The notes under the pieces were generated by a model that saw nothing but the letters and a program-made list of their open reading frames with translations, was not told the origin of the DNA and did not search any database. The position numbers were made by a program, and so were the translations under genes. Source: VAXT01 sp038040395 (lineage in GTDB: Bacteria > Actinomycetota > Thermoleophilia > Gaiellales > Gaiellaceae). Taken from it: DNA of 64,000 nt. How positions within the stretch are numbered: the stretch's first letter is position 1; the number at the start of each line of letters is the position of its first letter. Positions 49,966-57,931 of this stretch are shown one piece after another. The stretch covers positions 6,882-70,881 of the forward strand of contig JBBPIJ010000014.1 in assembly GCA_038040395.1 (NCBI GenBank), written 5' to 3'.

Positions 49966-50921
49966 CTTCGGTTCCCTTCCTCTCCGGGCGACACGTCGAT
50001 GCTGCTGTGTCGCCCGAGCGCGCACTCGAGGCCGTTCGCGATGCCTTCGTCGCCTACGCGCGCGGCGAGTGGTCGATGCCGCCGAAGGTCTACGTGCCGG
50101 CCTACCCGGCGGGGGATTTCCGCGCGATGCCTGCACTCGGCGCGGGCCATGCGTCGCTGAAGTGGGTCACGTCCTTTCCGCGCAACCCCGAGCGGGGGCT
50201 GCCGACCGTGACGGGTCTCGTCCTGCTCTCGGACGCATCGAACGGGATGTTGCGAGCCGTGCTCGACGCGGCCGCGGTCACCGCGCTGCGCACGGGTGCC
50301 GCGGCGGTGCTGGCGGCCGAGACTCTGGGCCGCGCGAATGCCCAGACCGCAGCAGTCGTTGGCACCGGAGTGAACGGACAAGCCGCGGCGCGCACGTTCC
50401 TGGCGCGAGGCCGCGACGTGGCGTTGTACGACGTCGACCCGGCGCGGGCCGAGATCGCAGTGGCCAACCTCAATACTTTGCAACAGTCTGTTGCAAAGTC
50501 GGTTGGGCTCGAGGAGGCGCTGGCCGCGGACCTGCTCGTGACGATGACGCCCGGCCACGAGATCTTGCTCCCCGAGGGCTCGCTTCGTCCCGGCCAGCAC
50601 GTGAGCCTGATGGGCGCCGACGGCCCCGGGAAGGCGGAGATCGCCGTCGAGGAGCTTCTCCGCGCCCACATTTTCGCGGACGACTGGGAGCAGGCGAGCC
50701 ACAACGGGGAGCTCGTCCATGCGGTCGAAGCGGGCGTATTGGAACGCGAGCAAGTGACCGAGCTTGGGCAAGTACTCACCGGCGAGGCCGCGGGCCGCGA
50801 GAGCGACGAGGAGATCACCGTCTTCGACTCGACCGGGCTCGCGATTCAGGACCTAGCGATCGCCCTCGCCGCGGTGGCGAAGGCCGACGAGATGGACGTC
50901 CCGACGATCGAACTCTCCTAG
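49962..50921 (+). CDS. Ornithine cyclodeaminase/mu-crystallin family dehydrogenase
   Basis: 319 residues from TTG 49962 (TTGA overlap with pntB). The family pattern is clear: WSMPPKVYVP, HASLKWVTSFPRNP, GLPTVTGLVLLSDASNG, RTGAAAVLAAETLGRA and the Rossmann motif AVVGTGVNGQAAARTFLARG, with FADDWEQASHNGEL further on. Members deaminate ornithine or oxidise/reduce other amino or imino acids (alanine dehydrogenase, ketimine reductase); the substrate here is undetermined. Being the fourth gene of the transhydrogenase operon suggests a reaction that uses the NADPH/NADH balance. Confidence 0.88.
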   Translation: MTSVPFLSGRHVDAAVSPERALEAVRDAFVAYARGEWSMPPKVYVPAYPAGDFRAMPALGAGHASLKWVTSFPRNPERGLPTVTGLVLLSDASNGMLRAVLDAAAVTALRTGAAAVLAAETLGRANAQTAAVVGTGVNGQAAARTFLARGRDVALYDVDPARAEIAVANLNTLQQSVAKSVGLEEALAADLLVTMTPGHEILLPEGSLRPGQHVSLMGADGPGKAEIAVEELLRAHIFADDWEQASHNGELVHAVEAGVLEREQVTELGQVLTGEAAGRESDEEITVFDSTGLAIQDLAIALAAVAKADEMDVPTIELS

Positions 50922-50942
50922 TCCCGATCAGAATGTCTATGC

Positions 50943-51416
50943 ATGCGCCCCGCGATCGCAATCGCTCTGCTCCTCGGGGTAACGGGCTGTAGCTTCGGGC
51001 AGACGAAGCCGGCCCAGGTCGATGCGAAGATCACTGCTCGCATCGAGCGCTGCACACAGCGCTTCCTCGACCGCGTCAAGGGCTACGACAGGGCTCAGTT
51101 ACGAAGCTACATCGAGACTGCGTACTGCGGGAAGTTCGCGCGCAAGGGATGGGTCTACGCCGACGGCACGCTGAGCATCAAGGCTCACGTCTGGCTGGTG
51201 AACGGCTACGCGTGCTCGGCGGGGGAGTCGACTCCGGGAGGGGGGACCAGGACGATCCCCTGCGACCCGCGCGCGGCGGCGCTGGATCCGCTCGAGTGCG
51301 GCATCCTCCACAACGTCAGGCGCCACGAAGTGCGGGCGTACATCCGGCAGCTCAAGCGCACACAGAAGGTGAGATGCGACGATGGAACACCGCTCGACAA
51401 GCTCGGTGTTACTTAA
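50943..51416 (+). CDS. Secreted lipoprotein of unknown function
   Basis: 157 residues with a short lipoprotein signal (AIAIALLLGVTGCSFG, lipobox VTGC). The mature part has six further Cys, which could form three disulfides (RCTQRF, TAYCGKF, GYACSAG, IPCDPRA, LECGIL, VRCDDG). The sequence GWVYADGTLSIKAHVWLVNGYAC looks beta-rich. I do not recognise a family. It begins 21 nt after the OCD gene and may belong to the same transcript. Confidence 0.72.
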   Translation: MRPAIAIALLLGVTGCSFGQTKPAQVDAKITARIERCTQRFLDRVKGYDRAQLRSYIETAYCGKFARKGWVYADGTLSIKAHVWLVNGYACSAGESTPGGGTRTIPCDPRAAALDPLECGILHNVRRHEVRAYIRQLKRTQKVRCDDGTPLDKLGVT

Positions 51417-51473
51417 CCGAGAAGTCATGCGAATCGACGGTAGGCTTTTCTCGACCCGAGGAGAGGAGCACTA

Positions 51474-51875
51474 ATGAAGGGCAAGATCGTGCACGTGGAG
51501 ATCCCGGCGGGGGACACCCAGAGGGCGATGAAGTTCTGGGGCGAGCTCACCGGCTGGAAGTTCCAGAACTACGCCGAAGGTGCCGAAGGTGCGCCCGAGT
51601 ACAACATGTTCGAGGGCGAGCCGGGCGGGGCGATCTATCCGTCCCGTGATGGCGAGACCGGCATCATGGTCTACCTCGAGACCGACGACATCGACGCGGA
51701 GCTCGGGCGCATTCGCGACCTCGGCGGCAACGTCGACGAGAAGATGCCCGTCCCGAGCATGGGCTGGTTCGCGCAAGGGAAGGACACAGAGGGCAACCCG
51801 TTTGCCGTCTGGCAGGCCGACGACAGCGCCCCGGTGCCCGAAGGCATGGGCGCGCAGTCCGCTTCCTCGAACTAG
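51474..51875 (+). CDS. VOC-superfamily (glyoxalase/dioxygenase-like) protein
   Basis: 133 residues from ATG 51474 with GAGGAG upstream. The VOC fold is recognised by VHVEIPAGDTQRAMKFWGELTGWKF, GIMVYLETDDIDAELGRIRDLGG and FAQGKDTEGNPFAVWQ. Both halves of one VOC module are present. Typical members bind a metal and act on small carbonyl or antibiotic substrates; this one has no assigned substrate. The gene is followed at once by palindromic element copy B. Confidence 0.87.
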   Translation: MKGKIVHVEIPAGDTQRAMKFWGELTGWKFQNYAEGAEGAPEYNMFEGEPGGAIYPSRDGETGIMVYLETDDIDAELGRIRDLGGNVDEKMPVPSMGWFAQGKDTEGNPFAVWQADDSAPVPEGMGAQSASSN

Positions 51876-51877
51876 CT

Positions 51878-52099
51878 AGGAGGGTTTGGCGGAATGTTGC
51901 TCGCCGCCGGGGCGCGATGGTCGTTCCGAGGGCGCGGACGCAGAGAGCACCCAGGCTAGTGCCTGGGTGCTCCTGAGGACCCGCCCTCGGGGCGCTGAGG
52001 CGTCGCTTGCGACGCCGACTCAAAGGCCCTGGCGGCTTTGCCGGCAGGGCCGTCTTCGACGCGCCCCGGCGGCTCAGCCATATTTCGTCAAACCCTCCT
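51878..52099. repeat. Palindromic mobile-like element, copy B (222 bp)
   Basis: The reverse complement of this element matches copy A (29052-29214) at both ends and in the flanks of the centre. Its central perfect hairpin is different: GAGCACCCAGGC-TAGT-GCCTGGGTGCTC (51945-51972). It also has an extra block with two more hairpins (GGCGTCGC-TT-GCGACGCC, and GGCCCTGGCGG/CCGGCAGGGCC). It lies between two convergent genes and its last 12 bases encode the end of the oxidoreductase gene. Confidence 0.8.
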
Positions 52100-53218
52100 G
52101 AGCAAGCGACCGGGGTCGAATAGCTGGAGCTCTGGCGCGGGGCGACCGAGGATCGCCCCCGCCACGAGCTCGCCACAGGCGAGCCCGAGCACGTTGCCGT
52201 GCCCTGAGTAGCCGGCCGCAACCCACACGCCGTCCCGGCCGGGAACCTTCCCGGCGAGCGGCAGGCGGTCGTCGATCGCTCCGAAGATGCCTGACCAGCG
52301 GTGCGCGACCCGAGGGGGCTCGCCCAGCAGCTGCTCCGCAAAGCCCTCGAGCGCTTCCTGGACCGCATCCGTGAGCGCCTCGTCGCCCGTGTACTCGTGG
52401 TCGAGGCTGACGTCGCGGCGCCCACCGAGCACGAGATTGCCTTCCGGAGTCTGCTGCCAGTAATCGAAGCCGTGCCGCGCGTAGTGCGGGCACGGGAAGA
52501 GGATCCGATCCAGCGGCTCGGTCACGATCACCTGCCCGCGCACCGGCCGAATGACCTCGTCCAGCGCCGGCACGAGCCCGCGCGTGTATCCGTCGGTTGC
52601 GATCACGACCTGATCTGCGTCCAGCTCGTTCAGCGACTCGACCCTGCTCTCTTCGACGATCTCGGCGCCGGCCCCCACGGCTCGGGCGGCGAGCCGTCGC
52701 ACCCAGCGCGCAGGCTGGAGCGCGCCGTCGGTCGGGTGGCGGATCGCACCCCGGTAGAGGTCGTCCAGCGGCGGATCGAACCGGTCGACCCACTCCGCGG
52801 CGAAGCCGTCCTCTCGTAGCGCCTCGAACTCCGCGCGCACCTCCGCCAGCTCCTCCTCGTCGGTGAGGCGCAGGCTGCCGACCCGGCGCAGCGCGTCTCC
52901 GGCGAGCTCCTCCATCCGGTCGAGATAGCGCTCGCTCAGGCGCCAGAGCTCCTTCGCGCGGTCAGGCCCGAGCTCGCGCCGAGCCACGTCGTACGGCAAG
53001 GCTCCGCCGCGGAGCGCAAAGCCTCCGTTCCGGCCGCTCGCGCCCCAGGCGACCCGCCGCGCGTCGTGCAGGCGCACGCGCAACCCGCCCTCGGCGAGGG
53101 CGAGCGCAGCCGCGCAGCCGGTGACCCCCGCTCCGACGACGGCGACGTCCACGCGCCCGTCGCGGAGCGGAGCGGCAATCGGCTCGGACGGCTCCGAGAG
53201 CCAGTACGACTCGGTCAT
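52088..53218 (-). CDS. FAD-dependent amine/amino-acid oxidoreductase (DAO family)
   Basis: 376 residues. The N-terminal FAD fold is VAVVGAGVTGCAAALALAEGG, followed by ARRVAWGASGRNGGFALRGG, typical of DadA/glycine oxidase/gamma-glutamylputrescine oxidase-like enzymes. PVRGQVIVTEPL and the C-terminal GVWVAAGYSGHGNVLGLACGELVA complete the domain. The substrate is unknown. TAGCAT 6 nt before ATG 53218 looks like a -10 of a leaderless mRNA; its TAG is also the stop codon of dprA. The last codons (RRV-stop) come from the palindromic element, so the original C-terminus was probably replaced. Confidence 0.88.
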   Translation of the reverse strand: MTESYWLSEPSEPIAAPLRDGRVDVAVVGAGVTGCAAALALAEGGLRVRLHDARRVAWGASGRNGGFALRGGALPYDVARRELGPDRAKELWRLSERYLDRMEELAGDALRRVGSLRLTDEEELAEVRAEFEALREDGFAAEWVDRFDPPLDDLYRGAIRHPTDGALQPARWVRRLAARAVGAGAEIVEESRVESLNELDADQVVIATDGYTRGLVPALDEVIRPVRGQVIVTEPLDRILFPCPHYARHGFDYWQQTPEGNLVLGGRRDVSLDHEYTGDEALTDAVQEALEGFAEQLLGEPPRVAHRWSGIFGAIDDRLPLAGKVPGRDGVWVAAGYSGHGNVLGLACGELVAGAILGRPAPELQLFDPGRLLRRV

Positions 53219-53227
53219 GTCTCGATG

Positions 53228-54208
53228 CTAGTGCGCCCGGAACACACCTCCTGCCTCAACCGCGACACCCGCGAGCTCGAGCTCGGTGAGAGCAGAAGAG
53301 AGGGCGCCTGCCTCAAGGCCGGTCGCCCGGGCGAGCTCGTCGGCGCTCGCGGGGCCATCCCGAAGGCGGACGAGCACCGTGTCGGCAGGCTCGCTGAGGT
53401 CGACCGGCGCGGCTTCGGCCGGAGCGAGCCCGTAGAGCTCGAGAACGTCCGCTGACCCGAGGAGCGGCGTCGCACCGAGCCGCAGCAGGTCGTTCGACCC
53501 TCGAGACAGCGCAGACGTGATCTCTCCGGGCACGGCAAGTACCTCGCGGCCTTCCTCGAGCGCTAGGTCGGCGGTGATCAAGGCGCCGCTGCGTTCCCGC
53601 GCCTCGACCACGACCGCTGCCGCGCAGAGCCCGGCAATGATTCTGTTCCGCGCCGGGAACCTCCATGGCGCAGGCTCGACCCCGGGCGCGTACTCCGAGA
53701 CGGCGAGCCCGGTTGCGCGTATCCCAGCCGCGAGCTGAGCGTGCGAGGCGGGGTAATCGCGATCGATCCCACAGCCGAGCACGGCCACCGTCGTTCCGCC
53801 TGCGTCGAGCGCGCCTCGATGCGCTTCGCCGTCGATTCCGCGAGCGAGGCCGCTCACGACCACGAGCCCGGCGGCGGCCAGCTCGCGGCCGAGCATCCGG
53901 GCGACCTGGGCGCCGTAGGGAGAACACGAGCGAGCGCCGACGATTCCGACCGCCGCGCGGCCGAGAAGGTCGACCTCCGCCGCTCCTCGCACGAACAGGC
54001 CCGCAGGCGGGTCGTGGATCGCGCGCAGGAGTGCCGGAAAGCGCGCGTCGGAACGGGCCAGCCACCGGACCCCTTTCGCCTTCAGACCGGCGAGATAGCC
54101 GGCCTCGTCGAACGCGCGTGCGAAGGCCCGGTAGGCGCTGTCGCGCGGCTCGCGGACGAGGTGCGCGTCACGCTCGGCCGCGAAAGCCGCCAGGGCCAGC
54201 TCCTTCAT
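53228..54208 (-). CDS. dprA: DNA processing protein DprA
   Basis: 326 residues from ATG 54208 (ATGA overlap with comM); the frame upstream of it lies within comM. Loads RecA on incoming single-stranded DNA during natural transformation. The DprA Rossmann-like core is clear: VGIVGARSCSPYGAQVARMLGRELA, VVSGLARGIDGEAHRGAL, TVAVLGCGIDRDYPASH, RFPARNRIIAGL, VVEARERSGALITADLA and EVLAVPGEI. A C-terminal winged-helix (about 265-326) is present. The comM-dprA pair suggests DNA uptake capacity, though no com pilus genes are in the window. Confidence 0.95.
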   Translation of the reverse strand: MKELALAAFAAERDAHLVREPRDSAYRAFARAFDEAGYLAGLKAKGVRWLARSDARFPALLRAIHDPPAGLFVRGAAEVDLLGRAAVGIVGARSCSPYGAQVARMLGRELAAAGLVVVSGLARGIDGEAHRGALDAGGTTVAVLGCGIDRDYPASHAQLAAGIRATGLAVSEYAPGVEPAPWRFPARNRIIAGLCAAAVVVEARERSGALITADLALEEGREVLAVPGEITSALSRGSNDLLRLGATPLLGSADVLELYGLAPAEAAPVDLSEPADTVLVRLRDGPASADELARATGLEAGALSSALTELELAGVAVEAGGVFRAH

Positions 54209-55668
54209 GTCGGGCCGAGCTCTCTCGGCGAGCGATAGGCGAGCGCCTCCGCCAGGTGCTCGGCGCTGACTTCTGACTTGGCGGCGAGCGCAGCGATCGT
54301 CTCCGCGACCCGGCGTGACCTGGCCCGCCCTCGCCCCGAGAGCGGCAAGCGCTCGACTGCGCGGTCGAGCAGCTCGGTGGCCTCCTTCGACCACGGCGGT
54401 CGACCGGACTCGATCCACTCGCGCGCCGATTCGACGCGTTCGCGCACCGGAGCGGAGGCCTCGCTCGGAGCGGCCGCAAGCTCGACGGCGCGCGGGCGCG
54501 GCATCGCGACGACGAGGTCGAACCGATCGAGCAGCGCCCGCGAGAGCTTGTCGCGGAACGCAGCGAGCCTCTGCGGCGAGCACTTGCACTCCGCTGCGGG
54601 ATCGCCCCGCGCTCCGCACGGGCATAGGTTCATGGCGGCCACGAGCTGAAAGCGGGCCGGGAAGACCGCTCGGCCCTCGACCCGCGCGATGCTCACGACG
54701 CCGTCCTCGAGCGGCTGGCGGAGCGCCTCGAGCGCGGGCCGCTGGAACTCGGCGAACTCGTCCAGGACGAGCACTCCCCGGTGGGCGAGGCTGACCTCTC
54801 CCGGCCGCGGCCCCGAGCCCCCTCCGACGAGCGCCGCAACCGAGGCGCTGTAGTGCGGCGAGCGCAGCGGCCGCGCCGTGACGAGCGGGCGGTCGGCCGC
54901 GAGCATGCCCGCCACCGAATGGATTCGCGTCACCTCGAGGGCCTCGGTGGTCGAGAGAGGCGGCAGGATCCCGGGCAGCCGCCGGGCGAGCATGGTCTTT
55001 CCCGTGCCCGGCGGGCCGGCGAGAAGGAGGTTGTGGCCGCCCGCAGCGGCGATCTCGAGCGCGCGCCGGCCCCGCTCCTGGCCCCGGACGTCGCGGAGGT
55101 CGAGCAGTGGGTGCTCCGCGGGCGGGTGGCCGTTCCCCTCGACGTACGGTTCCGGCTCGCCCTCGCCCCGCAGGTAAGCCACGGCCTCGGCGAGATGGCG
55201 AATCGGAACCGGCTCGATGTCGGCAAGCGCCGCCTCGGGCGCCGAGCGCGCAGGGCAGAGAATTCGGGACAGGCCCGCCTGACGCGCAGCCTCGGCGAGG
55301 GCCAGCACGCCCCCGACCGGGCGCAGCCGTCCGTCGAGAGCGAGCTCGCCGACGGCGGCGTGATCGGCGAGCCGGTCACGCGGAATCTGCCCCGAAGCGG
55401 CGAGGATCGAGAGGGCGATCGGCAGGTCGAAGCCCGAGCCCACCTTGCGGAGCCCGGCCGGCGCGAGGTTGACCGTGATCCGTCGCAGGGGCCACTCGAG
55501 CTCGGCCGAGGCGATCCCGCTGCGCACTCGCTCCTTCGCCTCCTGGCAGGCGCGGTCGGCGAGCCCGACGATCGCAAACGCGGGCACGCCGCCCTGGAGG
55601 TGGGCTTCGACCTCGACGCGACGTGCGTCGAGCCCGACGAGGGCATGCGTGACCGTCCGCGCCAGCAT
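54205..55668 (-). CDS. ComM/YifB-family AAA+ helicase (Mg-chelatase-like)
   Basis: 487 residues; TAGCCT 6 nt before ATG 55668 suggests a leaderless start. The N-terminal Lon-like ChlI domain (VEVEAHLQGGVPAFAIVGLADRA, TVNLAPAGLRKVGSGFDLPIAL) is followed by the AAA+ core with LLLAGPPGTGKTMLARRL and VLVLDEFAEF, and a CPCGARGDPAAECKCS zinc-like insert. ComM helps branch migration in transformation. It forms an operon with dprA. Confidence 0.94.
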   Translation of the reverse strand: MLARTVTHALVGLDARRVEVEAHLQGGVPAFAIVGLADRACQEAKERVRSGIASAELEWPLRRITVNLAPAGLRKVGSGFDLPIALSILAASGQIPRDRLADHAAVGELALDGRLRPVGGVLALAEAARQAGLSRILCPARSAPEAALADIEPVPIRHLAEAVAYLRGEGEPEPYVEGNGHPPAEHPLLDLRDVRGQERGRRALEIAAAGGHNLLLAGPPGTGKTMLARRLPGILPPLSTTEALEVTRIHSVAGMLAADRPLVTARPLRSPHYSASVAALVGGGSGPRPGEVSLAHRGVLVLDEFAEFQRPALEALRQPLEDGVVSIARVEGRAVFPARFQLVAAMNLCPCGARGDPAAECKCSPQRLAAFRDKLSRALLDRFDLVVAMPRPRAVELAAAPSEASAPVRERVESAREWIESGRPPWSKEATELLDRAVERLPLSGRGRARSRRVAETIAALAAKSEVSAEHLAEALAYRSPRELGPT

Positions 55669-55696
55669 GTGCCGAGGCTAGGCTGGTCGAGCGCAC

Positions 55697-56668
55697 ATGT
55701 CTGTCTCACAACAGCGCCGAAAATCAGCGCTCCTGGTCGCCGCCCTGGCGGCAGGCTCGATCGTCGCAACCGTCGCGCTGGCCGCCTCGACGCCGGTCCC
55801 CGTGAAGACGACACGGCACAACGAGGTCGGCCCCACCGCCGGCTCCGGATGGCTCGTCTGGTCGAAGAGCCGCGAGAAGCGGACGAGCCCGTTCGACCTC
55901 TGGGCCCAGCACGCGCCGGCGAGAGCATTCAGGCTCAACCCGAAGGACACACAGGCCTACGGCGGCGGGATCGACGGGACGAAGCTTCTCTACCAGCTGA
56001 TCCGCGGCCAATTCGCGACCGAGTCCGATCTGAGGCTGTTCGACCTCGAGTCGAGGCGGCGCCAGGCGCTCCCCTCCGGAATCAACACGACGAACTGGGA
56101 GTGCTGCGGGACGATCTCGGGCGACTGGATCCTCTTCAGCCGCGGGCGCGCCTACAGCCCCGGGAGACAGCTGGTCATGCTCCGCAACCTCGTGACCGGC
56201 GAGCAGCGGGTGCTCGACAGCCTGCGCAACCGAAACGGCCTCGTCTCGGCGGGCCAGATCAACGGGAACTACGCCGTCTGGCACAAGTGCAACCCCTATC
56301 CCCAATGCGTGGTCTACCGCTATGAGCTGACGACGGCCACGGCGACCGCGTTGCCGACGGTACCCGCGAAGGTTGTCTACAGCCCGTCGGTGAACCCCTA
56401 CGGGACGGTCTACTACCTGCAGAGCACGAGAGGCTGCGGCAAGTCTGTGCAGCTCATGAAACAGCGTCTCGTCGGTTTGCCGGAGGTGCTTGCCTCGTTG
56501 CCCCCGGGCCGCGACGGTGACGTCACCTACGCGGACACGGTGCCGCCGGATCCGCCGTCGGAGACCGCGACGACGCACGTCTACTTCGACCGCGTCGTCT
56601 GCCGCAAGCAGGCCTGGGACATCTACCGCGCCGACGATCTCGAGCGGCTGCCGCCTCCGAACCCCTAA
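55697..56668 (+). CDS. Secreted TolB-like beta-propeller protein, unknown
   Basis: 323 residues. A signal peptide (SALLVAALAAGSIVATVALAAS) precedes repeated strands with GWLVWSK, DGTKLLYQL, GDWILFSRG, NGNYAVWHK and GTVYYLQSTRG, each like a propeller blade. Three to four Cys pairs are possible. There is no catalytic motif. It is divergent from comM with 28 nt between starts, and overlaps the stop of the convergent methyltransferase gene by 4 nt. Family-level function unknown. Confidence 0.75.
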   Translation: MSVSQQRRKSALLVAALAAGSIVATVALAASTPVPVKTTRHNEVGPTAGSGWLVWSKSREKRTSPFDLWAQHAPARAFRLNPKDTQAYGGGIDGTKLLYQLIRGQFATESDLRLFDLESRRRQALPSGINTTNWECCGTISGDWILFSRGRAYSPGRQLVMLRNLVTGEQRVLDSLRNRNGLVSAGQINGNYAVWHKCNPYPQCVVYRYELTTATATALPTVPAKVVYSPSVNPYGTVYYLQSTRGCGKSVQLMKQRLVGLPEVLASLPPGRDGDVTYADTVPPDPPSETATTHVYFDRVVCRKQAWDIYRADDLERLPPPNP

Positions 56669-57840
56669 GAGCGGGCGACGATCACGTCCTCGAAGAACTC
56701 GCCGGCCCGGCGGCCGGTTCGCCGGTTGACGTGCCGCCGGTAGCGCGCCTGGATCGTCAGCCCCGCGCGCTCGAGGATCTCCGGGTAGAGATCGCGCCGG
56801 TCGTTGATCACGATCACGACCGGCGCACGCGGGCGTAGAGCTCCGCGCACGTTGGCGAACGCCGTCGCGATGCCGTCGACGTAGTCACGGATCGACTTCG
56901 CACTCACCCCCTGCTCGGCCGCGCCGAGCTCGAGGTCGCGCCGGTCGTCGAGGCCGAGCAGCTCGTACGCGTAGCGGTGCTGCTCGTGGTAGTCGATCAG
57001 CCCCGGGTAGGGCGGCGACGTGACGACTCCGTCGAACGGGCCCTGAAGATCGAGGTCGCGAACGTCGCCGTGGAGCACGCCGGCCTCGCGCCCGCGCGCG
57101 CGCACGCGCGAGAACTCACGGATCCGCGCAAGCGTGTCGAGCGCGTAGCGGCGGAGGAAGTGCTCGGCGCGCTCGACAGGGCGGCAGACCTTCTTGTGCT
57201 TGTGGCACCAGTACTCGCCCACCTGTGGCTCGCGAGGGAAGTCGAGATCGAAGTGCGTCGTCCTGCGCGCCGATCGGGCCGCCCGCGCAAGCACCACCCG
57301 CAGGACATCGGCGTGCTCGTACTCGTCGACATAGGAACGGAAGAACGCCAGCTCTGCCGCGGCGCGCGGCGCGAACCACTGGCCGAGGTAGCCCGAGGGG
57401 CGCGCAGGCCGGTTTGCCTCGAAGGTCTTCAGGCGCCGCAGCGAGTCACGCAGCTCGCTCTCGAGCGCGAAGAGGTTGTACTCGGCGGTCTTGACCTGCA
57501 TGAGCAGGCAGTTGAAAGCGGCGACGTCCACGCCGACCGCGTCGCGTCCGTCCTCGAGCGACTGGACGAGCGTCGTCCCCGAACCGGCGAATGGGTCGAG
57601 CACGGTCTTCGCACGCGGCAAGTGGCGGGCGAGCAGGATCTCGACAAGCTGCGGCACGTACTTGCCGAGATACGGATGCAGGCGATGGACGTGCTTCGTG
57701 CGCTCCCGCTCGGGCAGGTCGCTCTCCGACCAGGAGAGGTTGGGGTCGACGTCGAGCTCGCGGTAGAGGGCGTCCTGCGTCGGTGCCACACGCCGGGGTT
57801 CGTCACGCTCGCGGCGAGTCCTGGGTCCCCGATCTGTCAC
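56665..57840 (-). CDS. DNA amino-methyltransferase, orphan
   Basis: 391 residues from GTG 57840; upstream in-frame sequence is antisense to the neighbouring gene and not coding. The SAM motif DPFAGSGTTLVQS lies near residue 80 and the catalytic TSPPYPGLIDYHEQHRYAYE near 272, typical of N4-cytosine or N6-adenine methyltransferases, with a central variable region holding a Cys/His group (YWCHKHKKVC). No restriction endonuclease is encoded nearby, so it may be an orphan epigenetic methylase or the remains of a system. Target sequence unknown. Confidence 0.88.
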   Translation of the reverse strand: MTDRGPRTRRERDEPRRVAPTQDALYRELDVDPNLSWSESDLPERERTKHVHRLHPYLGKYVPQLVEILLARHLPRAKTVLDPFAGSGTTLVQSLEDGRDAVGVDVAAFNCLLMQVKTAEYNLFALESELRDSLRRLKTFEANRPARPSGYLGQWFAPRAAAELAFFRSYVDEYEHADVLRVVLARAARSARRTTHFDLDFPREPQVGEYWCHKHKKVCRPVERAEHFLRRYALDTLARIREFSRVRARGREAGVLHGDVRDLDLQGPFDGVVTSPPYPGLIDYHEQHRYAYELLGLDDRRDLELGAAEQGVSAKSIRDYVDGIATAFANVRGALRPRAPVVIVINDRRDLYPEILERAGLTIQARYRRHVNRRTGRRAGEFFEDVIVARS

Positions 57841-57931
57841 GCGCTGATAGACGATCGTCCTTCCAACAAACTGCCTATTGACCGCGTCTCCGCTTGTTGA
57901 CACGATGCCGGCGTCTCGGGAGGGGGAGAAG

